Source: Warburgia ugandensis (Eukaryota > Streptophyta > Magnoliopsida > Canellales > Canellaceae). From it: a stretch of DNA of 64,000 nucleotides. The position numbers and the translations under genes were made by a program. The stretch covers positions 31,321,437-31,385,436 of the forward strand of contig CP141138.1 in assembly GCA_035236585.1 (NCBI GenBank), read 5' to 3'. Positions 48,663 through 60,071 of this stretch are shown one piece after another. The first letter of the stretch is position 1; every line of letters begins with the position of its first letter. A model generated the notes under the pieces. That model made no database searches, was not told the origin of the DNA, and was given only the letters and a program-made list of their open reading frames with translations.

Positions 48663-49791
48663 AAAAATTTCATCCACAAAATTTCTTAAAACAATTCAGG
48701 AAATTTCAACTTAATCTCATCTTTCACTTCCTAGGTGGCTTTTTTAGTAGAGTGATGTTGCCATAAGACCTTCATTAATGGAATGGTCATGATCCTCAGG
48801 GTCTTCTCCTTATGATCCAAAATATGGATTGGTTTTGTTTCAAAGCTTAAATATTCTTGTACTTCCACTGACACTCGTTCGAGTATGTGAGTGGGATCAA
48901 GGACATATTTCCTTAGCATTGATACGAGAAATATTGTGTATTTCTAACAACTAAGATGGTAGTGTGAGTCAATAAGTAACCTATCCAATCCTCTCTAAGA
49001 TCTCAAATGGACCCACAAACCACGAACTTAGCTTGCCCTTAATACCAAACCTCATCACTCCTTTAGTTGGCAAGACCTTCAAAAAGACATGATCTCCAAT
49101 TATAAACTCAAGGTCTTTTTGCTTTTTATCAGAGTAACTCTTTTGTCTATTGTGGACTACTAGGAATAACTTCTGTATAAATCTTAACTTTTCTATGCAT
49201 TACTCAATTAGCTCTAACTAAATGAATTGTCACTCCCCAACATCACTCCAACACATTAGTGTAAGATAGGTTCAGCCATAGAGTGCCTTGTATAGCATCA
49301 TGTCGATGCTAGCATGGTGGCTATTGTTATTAGAAAACTCAATGAGCAGAAGGTATCCATCCCAATTACTCTTCAAATCCACAACATAGGCTCTTAGCAT
49401 ATCTTTGAGGCTCTAGATAGTCCTCTAAGACTGTCTGTCTATTTAGGGGTGGAAAGAGGTGCCAAATCTCCTTGATGTTCCAAGGCTTTCTTTAATTCCC
49501 TGCCAAAAGTGGGAAGTGAATCTACTATCTATGTAAAAAATAATAGCTAATGGCACTCTATGTGGGCTCATAATCTACTTAATATAAAGTTCATCCAAAC
49601 CCTAGTGATTGCTTCTATCTGACCAGCAAGAAATGTGAAGACTTAATCAAATGATCCATAATTACCAATATCATGTCAACGTCTACTAGAAGTCTTGGGA
49701 AATCTCATAATAAAGTCCATGATAATGTGGTCCCATTTCCACACTAGAAGTTCTAAGGTCTACAATAAGCCTCTTGGTCTTCGATGCTAAG
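48663..49791 (-). pseudogene. Integrase and chromodomain of chromovirus D (broken)
   Basis: The minus-strand frame 48,731-48,919 encodes LRKYVLDPTHIL, then PIHILDHKEKTL, then IPLMKVLWQHHSTKKAT. This is a chromodomain following the integrase tail, and it runs on to KLKFPELF after one TAG at the expected W. Further upstream (49,000-49,786), broken integrase text includes the GNG-free core remnant KWDHIIMDFI and, at the left edge of N2, HRRPRGLL. The element is interrupted by N2 at the CQQVK-HRRP position. Point stops and frame changes show it is much older than the array at 1-17,859. Confidence 0.8.
49787..49791. repeat. Target duplication of N2, left (CTAAG)
   Basis: CTAAG directly before the N2 5' LTR; identical to 56,840-56,844. 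Confidence 0.85.
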
Positions 49792-51151
49792 TAATATATA
49801 TATATATATATATTACATAGAATTTATCTATATTTAGTAGTTTTAACCATTGATTTAAATTAAATATCACTAATTAGGATTTACTTATAATTTTGTAGGT
49901 CCACGATACAAATGAGAGAAAAAGGTATTTTGATAATTTTACCCTTAAAAGAGAAAATATAGAAACCAAGCATTATCATGCTCTTGAATACCTCAAAAGA
50001 TAATGTTTGAAAGTTTAAAATGTCAAATGGGTGTTGTTATCAACTTCAGAATAGTTAGAAACCGTAAAGTAGAGACCAAACCTTATCTGTACTAAAGAGA
50101 GTGTCATTATCAAAAGATAAGGTGCCAGAGTTCCCATAAATAAATGAATACATTTCATCACATTTGAAGAGCTTATAAATGAAGATCGAAGGTCACACAT
50201 GTCAAATATACCAAGCAGGTGAAGCACTTAAAGTTCAAGCCCTCAAGAGCATATTCCACTATCATTTTCTTTCTCATAACTTCAAGTGGGGACCACTTAA
50301 TGGGGCTGCACAAATTTTACTCAACCACCCAATCACTCCCATGAGATTCACACATCCAAGCCTCCTCATCCATGTAAATTCTTCAAAAAATTTGAATTTC
50401 AATGAAAGGGGAAAGAGAAAGAGTGGACAGGGAGGAGAGAGGAGAAGAGAAATAAGGGTGAAGGAAGCTTTCTGAACTTCAACCTCCTATGTATTTTGAA
50501 TAAAATGAGAGAGAAAAGGAAAGGAAGTGGAAAGATAAGATAAGATAAGATAGGCTAAAAATTAAAGGATGGAGTTCTGTTAAGAAATCTTCTACCTCCT
50601 CTCAACTTCTATATATACACATAAAAAGGGCATGTTTTTTATATGTTGGAGGAGGTTTCCAAATTGCTTTGAATATACTTCAAGGAATCTTCTAGGAAAA
50701 TAGGTAGCATTCAACAAATCCCTCTCTTTCTTTCATCTTCTCCCTTCATACACTCAAAGTTTTTTCTTTAAAGCATTCATCCCATCTTCCATCTTCTTCC
50801 AATCAACACTACACCTCATCCCTTAATCCCCGTTAATTAAATGTCCCCCATCATACAATCTTCTTCCTTCTTTCATAAATTCAACATGTAAGCATAACAT
50901 CACACTTCTATCTCTTTTTCTCCTTAAAATTCATATCACCCATCCTTCCATCTTTTATCTTTATCTTCCTCCATGGTTGGTATAGTGTCTCCTTAAGGAA
51001 AATTGCCTAGATTAAGGTAATCTAATTGGATTTTAATTGAAATTCCCAAAAATACATTTCTTAATTTGAGTCCTCATGGGATTGACTCATACTTGTGTGA
51101 TTCTATGCTTTAATATATCCTTACACTTTCTATTATAATTATAACATATTA
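49792..51151 (+). repeat. N2 5' LTR
   Basis: 1,360 bp, aligning with 55,452-56,839 throughout. It begins TAATATAT (a decayed TGATATAT plus AT expansion) and ends ACATATTA (a decayed CGCATCA). A possible TATA word TATAAATG lies at 50,172. A GA-rich run (50,405-50,550) and the C/T-rich part near 50,715 are in the 3' LTR too. Confidence 0.85.
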
Positions 51152-51157
51152 AATTTT

Positions 51158-51174
51158 TGGACCCATTGTCAGGG
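51158..51174 (+). other. N2 primer-binding site (tRNA-Asp, degenerate)
   Basis: TGGACCCATTGTCAGGG retains 12 of 17 bases of the tRNA-Asp complement and is in the same position relative to the LTR end as in N1. Confidence 0.7.
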
Positions 51175-52580
51175 ACTCACAATATAATTTTTGTTGAAAC
51201 CTAAGTTAATTTACTTTCCTAATAGTCTTAATTAAGGTTTGCATGCATATCAATTGCATTTTTTTTTTTGTGTAATTCCTATGATTAATTGATGCTAGCG
51301 TATATTTTTATTTTTATAGGAAGTTGGAGAAGTATTTTGAGGAGAACTTCAAATAGGATAGGCTTATATTTTTATTTTTGAGTGAATTATAGGGGGGACA
51401 CATTATAACTTTATTTTAATTGTGATTCATTCAAGGGTTGTAATAATACAGGTCAAAGGTAGCCATCCTAACATGGAAGAGGAAGTGTTATGTAGATGGT
51501 CACACCCTTGTATGAGAAGATTTGATCAAAACCCCACTGTAAGCCATTCTATCTCCTTACATTTCTTAAGTTAGAACTTGAGTAATAATTAGTTTTGCAT
51601 TGTGGTGGTAGTGAATATTATATAGTTTGAACTCATAAATTAATTATTGCATAAGACTCCCAAACCCTTTCTCAAGTAGCACAGAGGTAGACCCATTAGT
51701 TTATTACTTTACTTACATCTTTTGAGCACGTTAATGCTTTAAGGTTATTATAAGATTGATCAAATTGCCATGCTGTGTGGAAATTGATTAGTAAGGGCAC
51801 TCCCCCCTATAAGATCAAGGGAGGATTCGATTACCCATTCCTTGGGCCACCTAGGTTAAAGATCACCTTACATGAAACCCTAACCTCAACCAATGAATTA
51901 AAGTCAATCTAGAAGAGACCTTAGTAGCATACAAGAACAAAGCCCTCTTGGAAGGAGGCAACCTACTAACACTCCAATGGCCCCTATCTAATCAATTGCA
52001 TTGGTATTTAAACGACTAGCTCTGCCAACACATTTGATGACTCATATCACCTACAAATGACTAAGAAAGGTATGAAGTGGTTGATTATGATTAGGATCTA
52101 ACCGATGAGCAATAGGACAACTCTGAAAGAGAGGAGGAGCTACCTAAGTTAGTAATAACTTAAATGTCACTCCCTCAAAGACAATAGAGATTAATAAAAT
52201 ACTTCCAACTTGTTTAATTAGGGGTGGGATTAATTGTTTGCCCTTGAATGTCCATCATATAGCATAGGTTCCCCTCAGTTTTTTTTTTTTTTTTTTAAAG
52301 TACTATTTCAATGTATATAAAGTTAACTAAATTTTACTGCACCATTTTCTAGTGTTGGTCTGGCCATTGATCTGAGAATTCAGATCTCACACTCTTAAAC
52401 TCTTAAGATTAGATGAGGACAAGGCAAGGGTTAAAACAATCAAGCACAATCATATTAACCCAGCTAAAGAAATGATCGATGAAGCGAGGGATAAAAAGCC
52501 ACTGTCATACTATTTTACTCCCCAGCCTTACGCTATGAGGGTATGTATGAGACAGAGTCAAGGAATACTCATGATCTGTC
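51175..52580 (+). other. N2 leader region, no gene
   Basis: Contains the ordered leader blocks shared with N1 (51,436, 51,730 and 51,790-51,860). A poly-T run of 18 bases lies at 52,279-52,296. No open frame with family signal. Confidence 0.7.
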
Positions 52581-53350
52581 CAATGCATGAGATAGATTGG
52601 ATGATGGGGTGGATAGCGAATTGAATAGGCTAATTACTTTTAGGCATGCTATCAAGGCATTCAGGCAGCCTTAGTACGAGAATTGTTATACTTATTGTAG
52701 CCCAAGACATCCCACTACTTCATGGCCATTAAACTCCACATACACTGCATTTGATTCAGTGCAAGTGAATGCATCCAATGCATTCGTAAACCTTAGCAAT
52801 TATTCCTATGATGAGACCAGCTATCTTAGATGGGCTAGGCATCCAGAATAAATTTGGTACCAGGAATATTAGGGAGGATAACAACCCTTTCAAAATACCT
52901 CAATACCGCATCAATATGGGCCATTCCAACCATTTTCTCCACAACAGAGGGAACAATCATTAGAACAAACACTTAGGTTATACATAGAAGCGACTCAATG
53001 ATGTATTTTGCAGGTGGAATCCTAAAGGGTTCAAATAGCTATTGAATTTATAAAAAGGCTAGAGAAAATTGAACAAATTGAGGATAATGATAAGCCCATC
53101 AATACTAATATCAGGATGGAGATATCATTGAATGATCCTTTTGAGACACAAAATTTCCAACCATCCCTACAATCCTCTCCCATAGATCTAGTCAAGGTAT
53201 ATCTTATTCATTTTTCTAATTTTGACATGGATACCTCTATTGATGAAGTGAATGATTTATTGGATACTGCACGATCAATTAATACTTACCAATGGGATGC
53301 CCGAGTAGAACCCCCTACATTTTTAGAGATTAAATTAGAGCATGCAATGT
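52581..53350 (+). pseudogene. N2 homologue of the N1 protein gene (broken)
   Basis: Decayed copy of the N1 gene. ELNRLITFRHAIKAFRQP, then YENCYTY, matches N1 QLLRLIAFRQVAPQPQYHNDYTYY; ASNAFVNLSNYSYDETSY matches APNAFTYPSNFYSGTNY. The C-terminal piece (53,116-53,349) is open and has MEISLNDPFETQNFQPSLQ, then DTSIDEVNDLLDTARSI, then WDARVEP, matching N1 MEIFYDPYESQSLQPSLE...TSIEEVHELLD...WQARVDP. A TAG stands where N1 has Q in APQPQYHN. N2 shows no break at the N1 frameshift site, which supports one continuous ancestral gene. Function unknown. Confidence 0.72.
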
Positions 53351-55430
53351 AGAAGGCATACCCAATTTGGACCTACAATCTTTATTTGACCAATCATAAG
53401 ATAGCAACGTAGGTTTATCTGACCATATCGTAAAATTCCTAAATGGGGGGAGAAATGCCCCAATTTAATTGGTAGAGTTAGGATTATGATATATTAGATT
53501 AACTAGTTAGGGTTAGGACTAAGGTAAAGTAGATTATTTAGTTAGTTTAGTTTTACCATCATATTAGTTTTGCATTTGCATCAACATTATTATATATTAA
53601 TGTTGCATTCAACAAACCATATCAACAGATCAAAGCACTATCCTAGGAGTTCAGATACATTTGTTCTCACCCTTTCTTCTAAGGTTTATTATTTTCATTT
53701 ATCCATAGTTTGTAGTTCTAAACATTGATAATTTAAGCCTAGGGTGGGATATTTCCAATTTTGATGTGTTCAATCAAGTTTTTAGAGTCATTTTAGTAAA
53801 CTTTTGAAAGAAAAAAGTTAACTAAAAATTTTGAAATTTTTGTGGTAAGTTCTATTACAAGGATGAGAATTTGAATTTTTCAACAATTTAGTGTTATCTC
53901 ATAGAATTTACCTTACCAATAGATTTTTTAAGATAATGAGTTCACTATTTTATCCTTTTTCTAAAGTATTCCACGAAAGTTGAACTCTGAATATTCATTG
54001 CACAAAATAGCCATATATAGTGTTTAAGTTGAAGAGTAAGTATAACTTAGAGATCCTGAAGAAGATTAATAGAGACTTATAACCCACGTGAGTTTAGAGC
54101 CATTCTTTTCTTTTGAGGGTTATACATATATTTCAAAATTTTCTTCAATGAGCATTAATTTCCTAGTTGGTCTCATTATTATTCATCTTGGTCAACTATT
54201 AAGATCACATCTAAAAAACTATACCATATATCTCTTGATTTTACAAACATATTTGAGTCATATAAAACCTAGAAAATGATAAAGGCCATCTTTTTGTTTA
54301 AATCCAAAGACTTTAACCATTCCCAAGTTATTTTACCATTAGTTAGACACTTGAACCTTTTATATTAAACCTTTTCTTCATTATCCAATCGACCTTTATC
54401 CATATTCAACCCTATATTATATCCATTTAACTAGTTTGCTTTGGAAATATATAGAGATGGTTGAAGAATATCTTGAGAAAAAGTATGAGCAATACAATTA
54501 AAGAGAGGAGCATAAAAAAAGGGGGAATTCAAAGAAAAAGTCAAAAGAAAGGCTATTTAAAGCCAAAAAGTCAAGAAAAGGAAAAGATATCCTATGAAAA
54601 TAAATGTTCACTCTTAGGTAGAAAAGAAGATTGTGAACACCACTATAGATGACCTTTACATATTTTTCAAAACAATCTTTGTTTATCCTTATACTGATTC
54701 TTTTGATAAACTTGTCCTAAGCCTTTATTTCATCCTAAAAGAAGTCCTAACTTGATCTTAGGAAGTGTATGATTTGGATGTGGTGATGAATAGGTAGGGA
54801 ATTTGATAAAGTAGAACATTCTTTAATAGTTGATATCCTTTGATGAAGCTATTATTAGATTTTTCTAAGTTATTGTCTTTTGTTTGAAATATGTCAGAAT
54901 TTGACCTTGATAAATATTATTCTACTCATATCTTATTAAGAAAATTACTCATCTCTAAGAGAGTTATTTCTGAGTGGCAAGAATATCCTAAAAATTTGAA
55001 GTCAAAACATACTTTTAGATAGTAAATTAGGTTATAGTTCATTTGGGGACCAATAATTATGTATATATTGGCTATACTAACATGCTCACATTCTGATGTT
55101 TGTTGAAATAATGGAATATCTTTAGCATACGAGTAAGATTTTGAACTATTGTTCATTTCTATTAACATGCTAAAGATAAGAGTTTAATGCAAGCTCAATA
55201 CAAGAAAATTCTCTTAGATAAATGAAATACTTTCATAAAAGTTTTGGAAAATGTTTATGGGATCATATACGAAAACCCTTACAAGATTATAACTCATCCC
55301 CCATGGGTAACCTTGGGGTTTAAAGGCTTTTTGTACATGCTAAATGCATGCAACAATAACTAAAAAAATGGTTAGGATTTATTATTTTTAGATTTATGTA
55401 TTTTTTTGTAGTTTTGCTCGAGGAGTAGAA
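53351..55430 (+). other. N2 3' internal region, no gene
   Basis: The first part has a TTTAAGCCTAGGGTGGG word (about 53,730-53,750) in the position of the GGGACAATG...TTGGGGTG text of N1, and a block at 54,035-54,110 shared with N1. Short reading frames at 54,088 and 54,461 have no homologue in N1 and no recognisable motif. The rest looks non-coding. Confidence 0.6.
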
Positions 55431-55433
55431 AAA

Positions 55434-55451
55434 TGTAAGTCTGGGGGTATT
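55434..55451 (+). other. N2 polypurine tract region
   Basis: TAAGTCTGGGGGTATT directly before TGATATATAC of the 3' LTR. The GGGGGTATTTGATA arrangement is typical of the Athila/Tat side of Ty3/gypsy. Confidence 0.8.
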
Positions 55452-56251
55452 TGATATATACTAAAATATTACATAGAATATCTCTATATTTAGTACTTTT
55501 AACCATTGATTTAACCTAAATGTCACTATTTAGGATTTATTTTATAATTTTTCAGGTCCAAGGTACAAATGAGAAATAGGGCATTTTAGTAATTTTATGA
55601 TTAAAAGAGAAAATTTAGAAATTGAGCATTATCATGGGCTCGCATACCACAAAATATGAAATCTAAAAGTTTAGAATGGATGTTGTTATCAACTTCAAAA
55701 TAGTCAAAAACCCTAAAGTGGATGTCGAACATTATCCATACTAAAGAGAGTGTCATTATCTAAAGATAAGGTGATAGACTTTCCATAAATAAATGTATGC
55801 ATTTCATCACCTTTGGGGAGCTTATAAATGAAGATTGAATGTCACACATGTCAAAAATACCAAGCATGTGAAGCACTTAAAGTTTGGGGCCTACAAGAGC
55901 ATATTCCACTCACATTTTCTCTCTCATCGCTTCAAGAGGGGACCACCTAGAGGGGTAGCATGAATTTTCCTCAACCACCCAATCATGCCCATGAGCACCA
56001 CACATCCAAGACTCCTTATCAATGCAAAGTCTTGAACAATTTCGAATTTGAATGAAAGAGGAAAGAGAAAGAGTGGATAAGGAGGAGAGATAAGAAGGAA
56101 GGAAGCTTCCTTAACTTAAATGTCTCCTAATGCATCGAAACTCCTATATATTTTGAATAAAAAGAGAGAGAAAAGTAAAGGGGGTGGAAAAATGAGATAA
56201 GACAGGATAGGATAAGGAGAAAAGGAGGGAGGTTCCTCAAGGAAGCATCCA

Positions 56252-56307
<56 letters not shown>

Positions 56308-56839
56308 CACACATACATAAAAAGGACGTGTTTTTCATATGGTGGAGGAGATTTCCAAATTATTTTGGCTATACTCCAAGGAATCTTCTAGGAAAAAAGT
56401 TAGCATTCAACCAATCCCTCTCTTTCTTTCTTCTTCTCCATTCATACGTTCAAACTTTTTTGCTTTTAAGCATTTGTCCCATCTTCAATCCTCTTCCAAT
56501 TAAGACTATGCCTCATCCCTTACCCCCTATGTTCAATGTCCCACCATCATACCATCTTCTTCCTTCTTTCATAACTTCACCACATAAGTATAACATACCC
56601 CTTCTATATCTTTTTCCCTTGAAAATTCATGTCACCCATCTTTCATCTTCCTCTTCCTCCATGGTTGGTTGAGTGTCTCCTAAAGGAAAATTGGCTAGGT
56701 TATGGTAATTTGATTATATTTTAATTAAAATTCCTAAAAATATATTTATTAATTTGAGTTTTGATGGGGTCGACCCATACTTGCGGGATTCTATACTTCA
56801 ATAGATCAATGCACTTGCAATTATAATTAGAACGCATCA
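55452..56839 (+). repeat. N2 3' LTR
   Basis: 1,388 bp with intact TG start (TGATATATAC) and CA end (CGCATCA). It includes a long TA/CA microsatellite (56,254-56,316) that is absent or short in the 5' LTR. Confidence 0.88.
56254..56316. repeat. (TA)n(CA)n compound microsatellite
   Basis: TA dinucleotides to about 56,297, then AC dinucleotides and ATACATA. The 5' LTR has only a short TATATATACACAT at the same place. Confidence 0.9.
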
Positions 56840-56844
56840 CTAAG
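56840..56844. repeat. Target duplication of N2, right (CTAAG)
   Basis: CTAAG directly after CGCATCA; identical to 49,787-49,791. Confidence 0.85.
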
Positions 56845-56869
56845 TCTTTACTTGCTGGCAAGTGTGACA
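56840..56869 (-). pseudogene. Chromovirus D integrase continuation (zinc finger scrap)
   Basis: The minus strand encodes CHTCQQVKT, the CxxC half of the integrase zinc region. Joined across N2 it continues in the same frame to HRRP at 49,786, proving the insertion site. It ends abruptly where N3 begins, and the RT and RNase H parts of D are absent from the window. Confidence 0.75.
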
Positions 56870-56879
56870 TCATACTACG

Positions 56880-59800
56880 TGATATATATAATATTAAATA
56901 CATACCCCATATTTAGCAGATTTTAGCCCCAAAAATTACTTAATCATCACTAACTAGGGTTAATTCTCTATTTGTTAGGTTCAGCATGTAAATAAAAAAT
57001 GCATGAAATTGATAATTTTACCCCTAAAAATGCACATTTAGAAACCAAGTTACACTACGGGCCCACATGAAAAAAGTGATGTTTGGAAGTTCAAAATGAT
57101 CATTGGTTGTCACTCTCAAAATCAAAGAAGTTAGAAACCCCATGCTCAACTCCTACTCAATGAAGGTTAAGCATGCATGCATTCCAATACCTTGGGAAGC
57201 TTCTAAGAGAAGTTTAATCCATATATAATGGGATCATATATAATGAAAGCTTCTCATAAATAAAAGAAGACTGGGACCTCATGAAGACTTTTTTGCCAAC
57301 TTTTTCTCTCCTATTCAACCAAATGAAGAAGACCACCTAATGATTGGATGTCTTATCCATGCAAAGGTGGTGAAATCTACTTGGTCCCACATAAAAGACA
57401 TAAAGAAAATCTTTAAGGAATCAAGGCCATTTAGTCTAGGGAAATCCAATCCAACGATGGAAAGAAAATGAAGTCTTAAGGAAGATCAACATGTCCTAAT
57501 AGGATCCAGTCCATTCAAGATAGCTTAAGCATGATCTATGGGTCAGGAATAAAGTAAAGGAAAGTTACAAACCCTAGCCACCTTTTCCATCTTAAAAAGT
57601 CAACACAAAACCTTAAGGAAGGGAGGATCTCAACCACCAATCCTCATCCAATGGTCCACATGATTCTTAGATTTTGTAAAACACACAAACCCACACATGG
57701 AGAATCACGCCCCCCTAGACTTTCTAATTCTAAAACCCCTCTAGATCCCACCCACCTCCTCTCCTTCTCTTCACTTTCCTTTCTATTTCTTTCCCTCCCC
57801 ACTTATTCCCTTTCGTCCCTTAGCATATTTCCTTTCTTCTACTTTCTCTTTCCATCTTCCACTTCCACTTCCCCATATGGTAATCAAGCCTCCCCCATCT
57901 AGCTATCTATTCCATTTGAATTAAGCATGGTTTGACCTGAACCATTCATGCCCCATAATTCCCACTCAAAAAATCTATAAATAGGGGTGTAATGAATGGG
58001 GTTTTCATCTTTCACTTTCCCTAAAGATAAAAGCCAAAGCAAGGAAAAATAGATGGAGGAAGATCACCCTCACCCTAGCTCCCAAAATCTCACACATCCA
58101 ATCCCTTGGATATAAAAGTAGTGTCTCAACCTATTATAATATCTTTCTTGCTTATTTTCTTTTATATCTTTTCCATGTCCATTCTCTTACATGCATCATA
58201 TAGGATTACACAAATGATAGTTCTTTCATACATCATAGCTCATTGTTTTAGCTAACGTCTAGTCATCACATAGTTTTGTACATTTAGCACTTTCGTAAAT
58301 TGCGTTACAGTTTCTGTTTCAATATAGTTTCTAATCTCAGGATTGCATGGATAGCATTAGGCTTGCATGCATCCTATACTTTGTTTCTAGCAGAGCAAGC
58401 ATCATATTCCTAATTTGGAATATCTTTCATCATCATTGCAATACATGTTTTACTACTTTCCTAATTTAGAAGTAGGGGAGTTTCCAAATATAGATTTACA
58501 TGCCTGGCTCTTTGAGTCATTCCTTTTAGCTTTTGTTAACTTTCCATATTTCTTAAGACCACTTTAGGAAGTAAATGCATGAAAAATTCTTAGATTTAGC
58601 AATTTTGTTAATTTAGAGGCACAACACTTTCTAATTTTAAAAACTCATGTTTTGGTTATGTTAGACTTTCTATTTCCTTTGCGTCTTAGGACAATATTAG
58701 GAGTTACAGGCATCCTAGTTCCTTAGTTTATTGCATGACAACCATTTAGTTGGCATGCATAATCCACTCCAAGAATGTCCTCTTTAATTGCAAGAACCAT
58801 TCTATCTTTTTCTCATTAGTTGGCACACACCTCTCACTACCTTCACTTTCCATTTTCATAGCACTCACACACTTTCTATTTTTTATTGCACACATGCTTA
58901 GTTTCACATGCACCATCTCTCACCATCCTTGCTTATCTTGCCTTTCATCTCTTCATCCTCACTTTCTATTTCCATTACACACACACACACCCTTCACATT
59001 CCACTTTCTAATTTTGCATGCATTGTTCATGCTAAGTTAAGTCATGCATACATGCATCATTATTCTATCTTTTCCTACAATTTCTTTTTTTTGGGATTTG
59101 GAATAAGGAAAAGGAAAGGAATCTTATGTCATTCTATGACATTAAGGAAACTTTCTAAATCCTAAGGTAAAATTGAGGAAACATCCAAATCCATCCATAA
59201 AGCCACCTACAATCCTAGCTAAGGGCTTCATGTTGAAGAGTAGGATTACTATATGTTCCTATCCCTTGCTTCATCTCCTAAGGCTGGAATTGATGAGTCC
59301 TAAGCTAAGGGCCACTATCTCTCCTTTCTTTTCCTGTTGTTCTATTTCATGTTTAAGGTAGGAATCTCTTTGTATGGTTCACCCTTATTGAGAGATGAAG
59401 GACCTCTTACTCCTCTCTTTCAAATTCCTTGAAGCTACCCTATTTTTAGAGTTTCTTGATTAAGAAAAAAACCATATCTTAATTGTGGTGATTGTTTAAG
59501 AAAGGTATTAAGCTCCTCTTTTCTTGGTTGCCCTAATCATTCCTAAGAAGCATTCAACTGGATTTAGTTTGTGGCATGATAGGGTAAAGATGAGAAAAGC
59601 TTGGTGGTAATTTTACTAATTTTGGGTTGAAGAAAAGTGTACAAGCTCTTGTTGAGCAATGAAACAAGAGAGCCCTAAAGCAAAATTCAAGCCCAAGATG
59701 AACAAGTTCTATTTGCTTTCATTACTTATGTAACAAACCCTTGTAAATTCTCAATGAATGAAATATTTGCCTTCCATCTTTAGTTTTTTATTTCCTTGCT

Positions 59801-60071
59801 TGTTTCTTTAGATAGTTTCTCAGTTTCCTTTATTTAAATGCTTTCTTTCTTAATTAAAGTTTACTTTCTAATTGTTTAGTTGTTTATCTTAATGGTTACT
59901 TCTTAGTTAACTACTTGTTTCTTTACACAAATGCTTAGATAGGTCAAAGTAAGATGAACTAAATTTGAATTACCTCCATTTATCAAAGAGTCCTCATGGG
60001 ATTAACCAATATTTTCCTTTTCTATACTTCAATAGAATGGTGCACTTGCAATAATTATTAAGACTCATCAA
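56880..60071 (+). repeat. N3: N-type LTR, about 3.19 kb
   Basis: Starts TGATATATATAATATT, like the N2 3' LTR (TGATATATACTAAAATATT), and keeps its order: TTTTAGCC, then CACTAACTAGGGTT, then GATAATTTTACCCC, then GAAACCAAG. It ends GAGTCCTCATGGGATT...GTGCACTTGCAA...ACTCATCA, as N2 does. TATA box at 57,978. There is no internal region on either side and no matching target duplication (CTACG against ATATG), so it is a solo LTR whose flanks were later rearranged, or a deletion junction. C/T-rich frames at 57,651 and 58,750-59,165 are spurious. Confidence 0.7.
57978..57985 (+). promoter_or_regulatory. TATA box in N3
   Basis: CTATAAATAGGGG about 1.1 kb into the LTR, followed by A-rich leader text. 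Confidence 0.7.

Larger units (their letters stand above)
49792..56839 (+). mobile_element. N2: 7.05-kb pol-less LTR element, complete ends
   Basis: Plus-strand element with 5' LTR (49,792-51,151), degenerate tRNA-Asp primer site, leader, broken homologue of the N1 gene, a 1.7-kb 3' internal region, polypurine tract and 3' LTR (55,452-56,839). Perfect CTAAG duplications flank it, and the host is the integrase of chromovirus D. No protease, RT, RNase H or integrase is present, so mobility must have depended on another element. The two LTRs differ at many sites and by indels, so the insertion is old. Confidence 0.88.
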
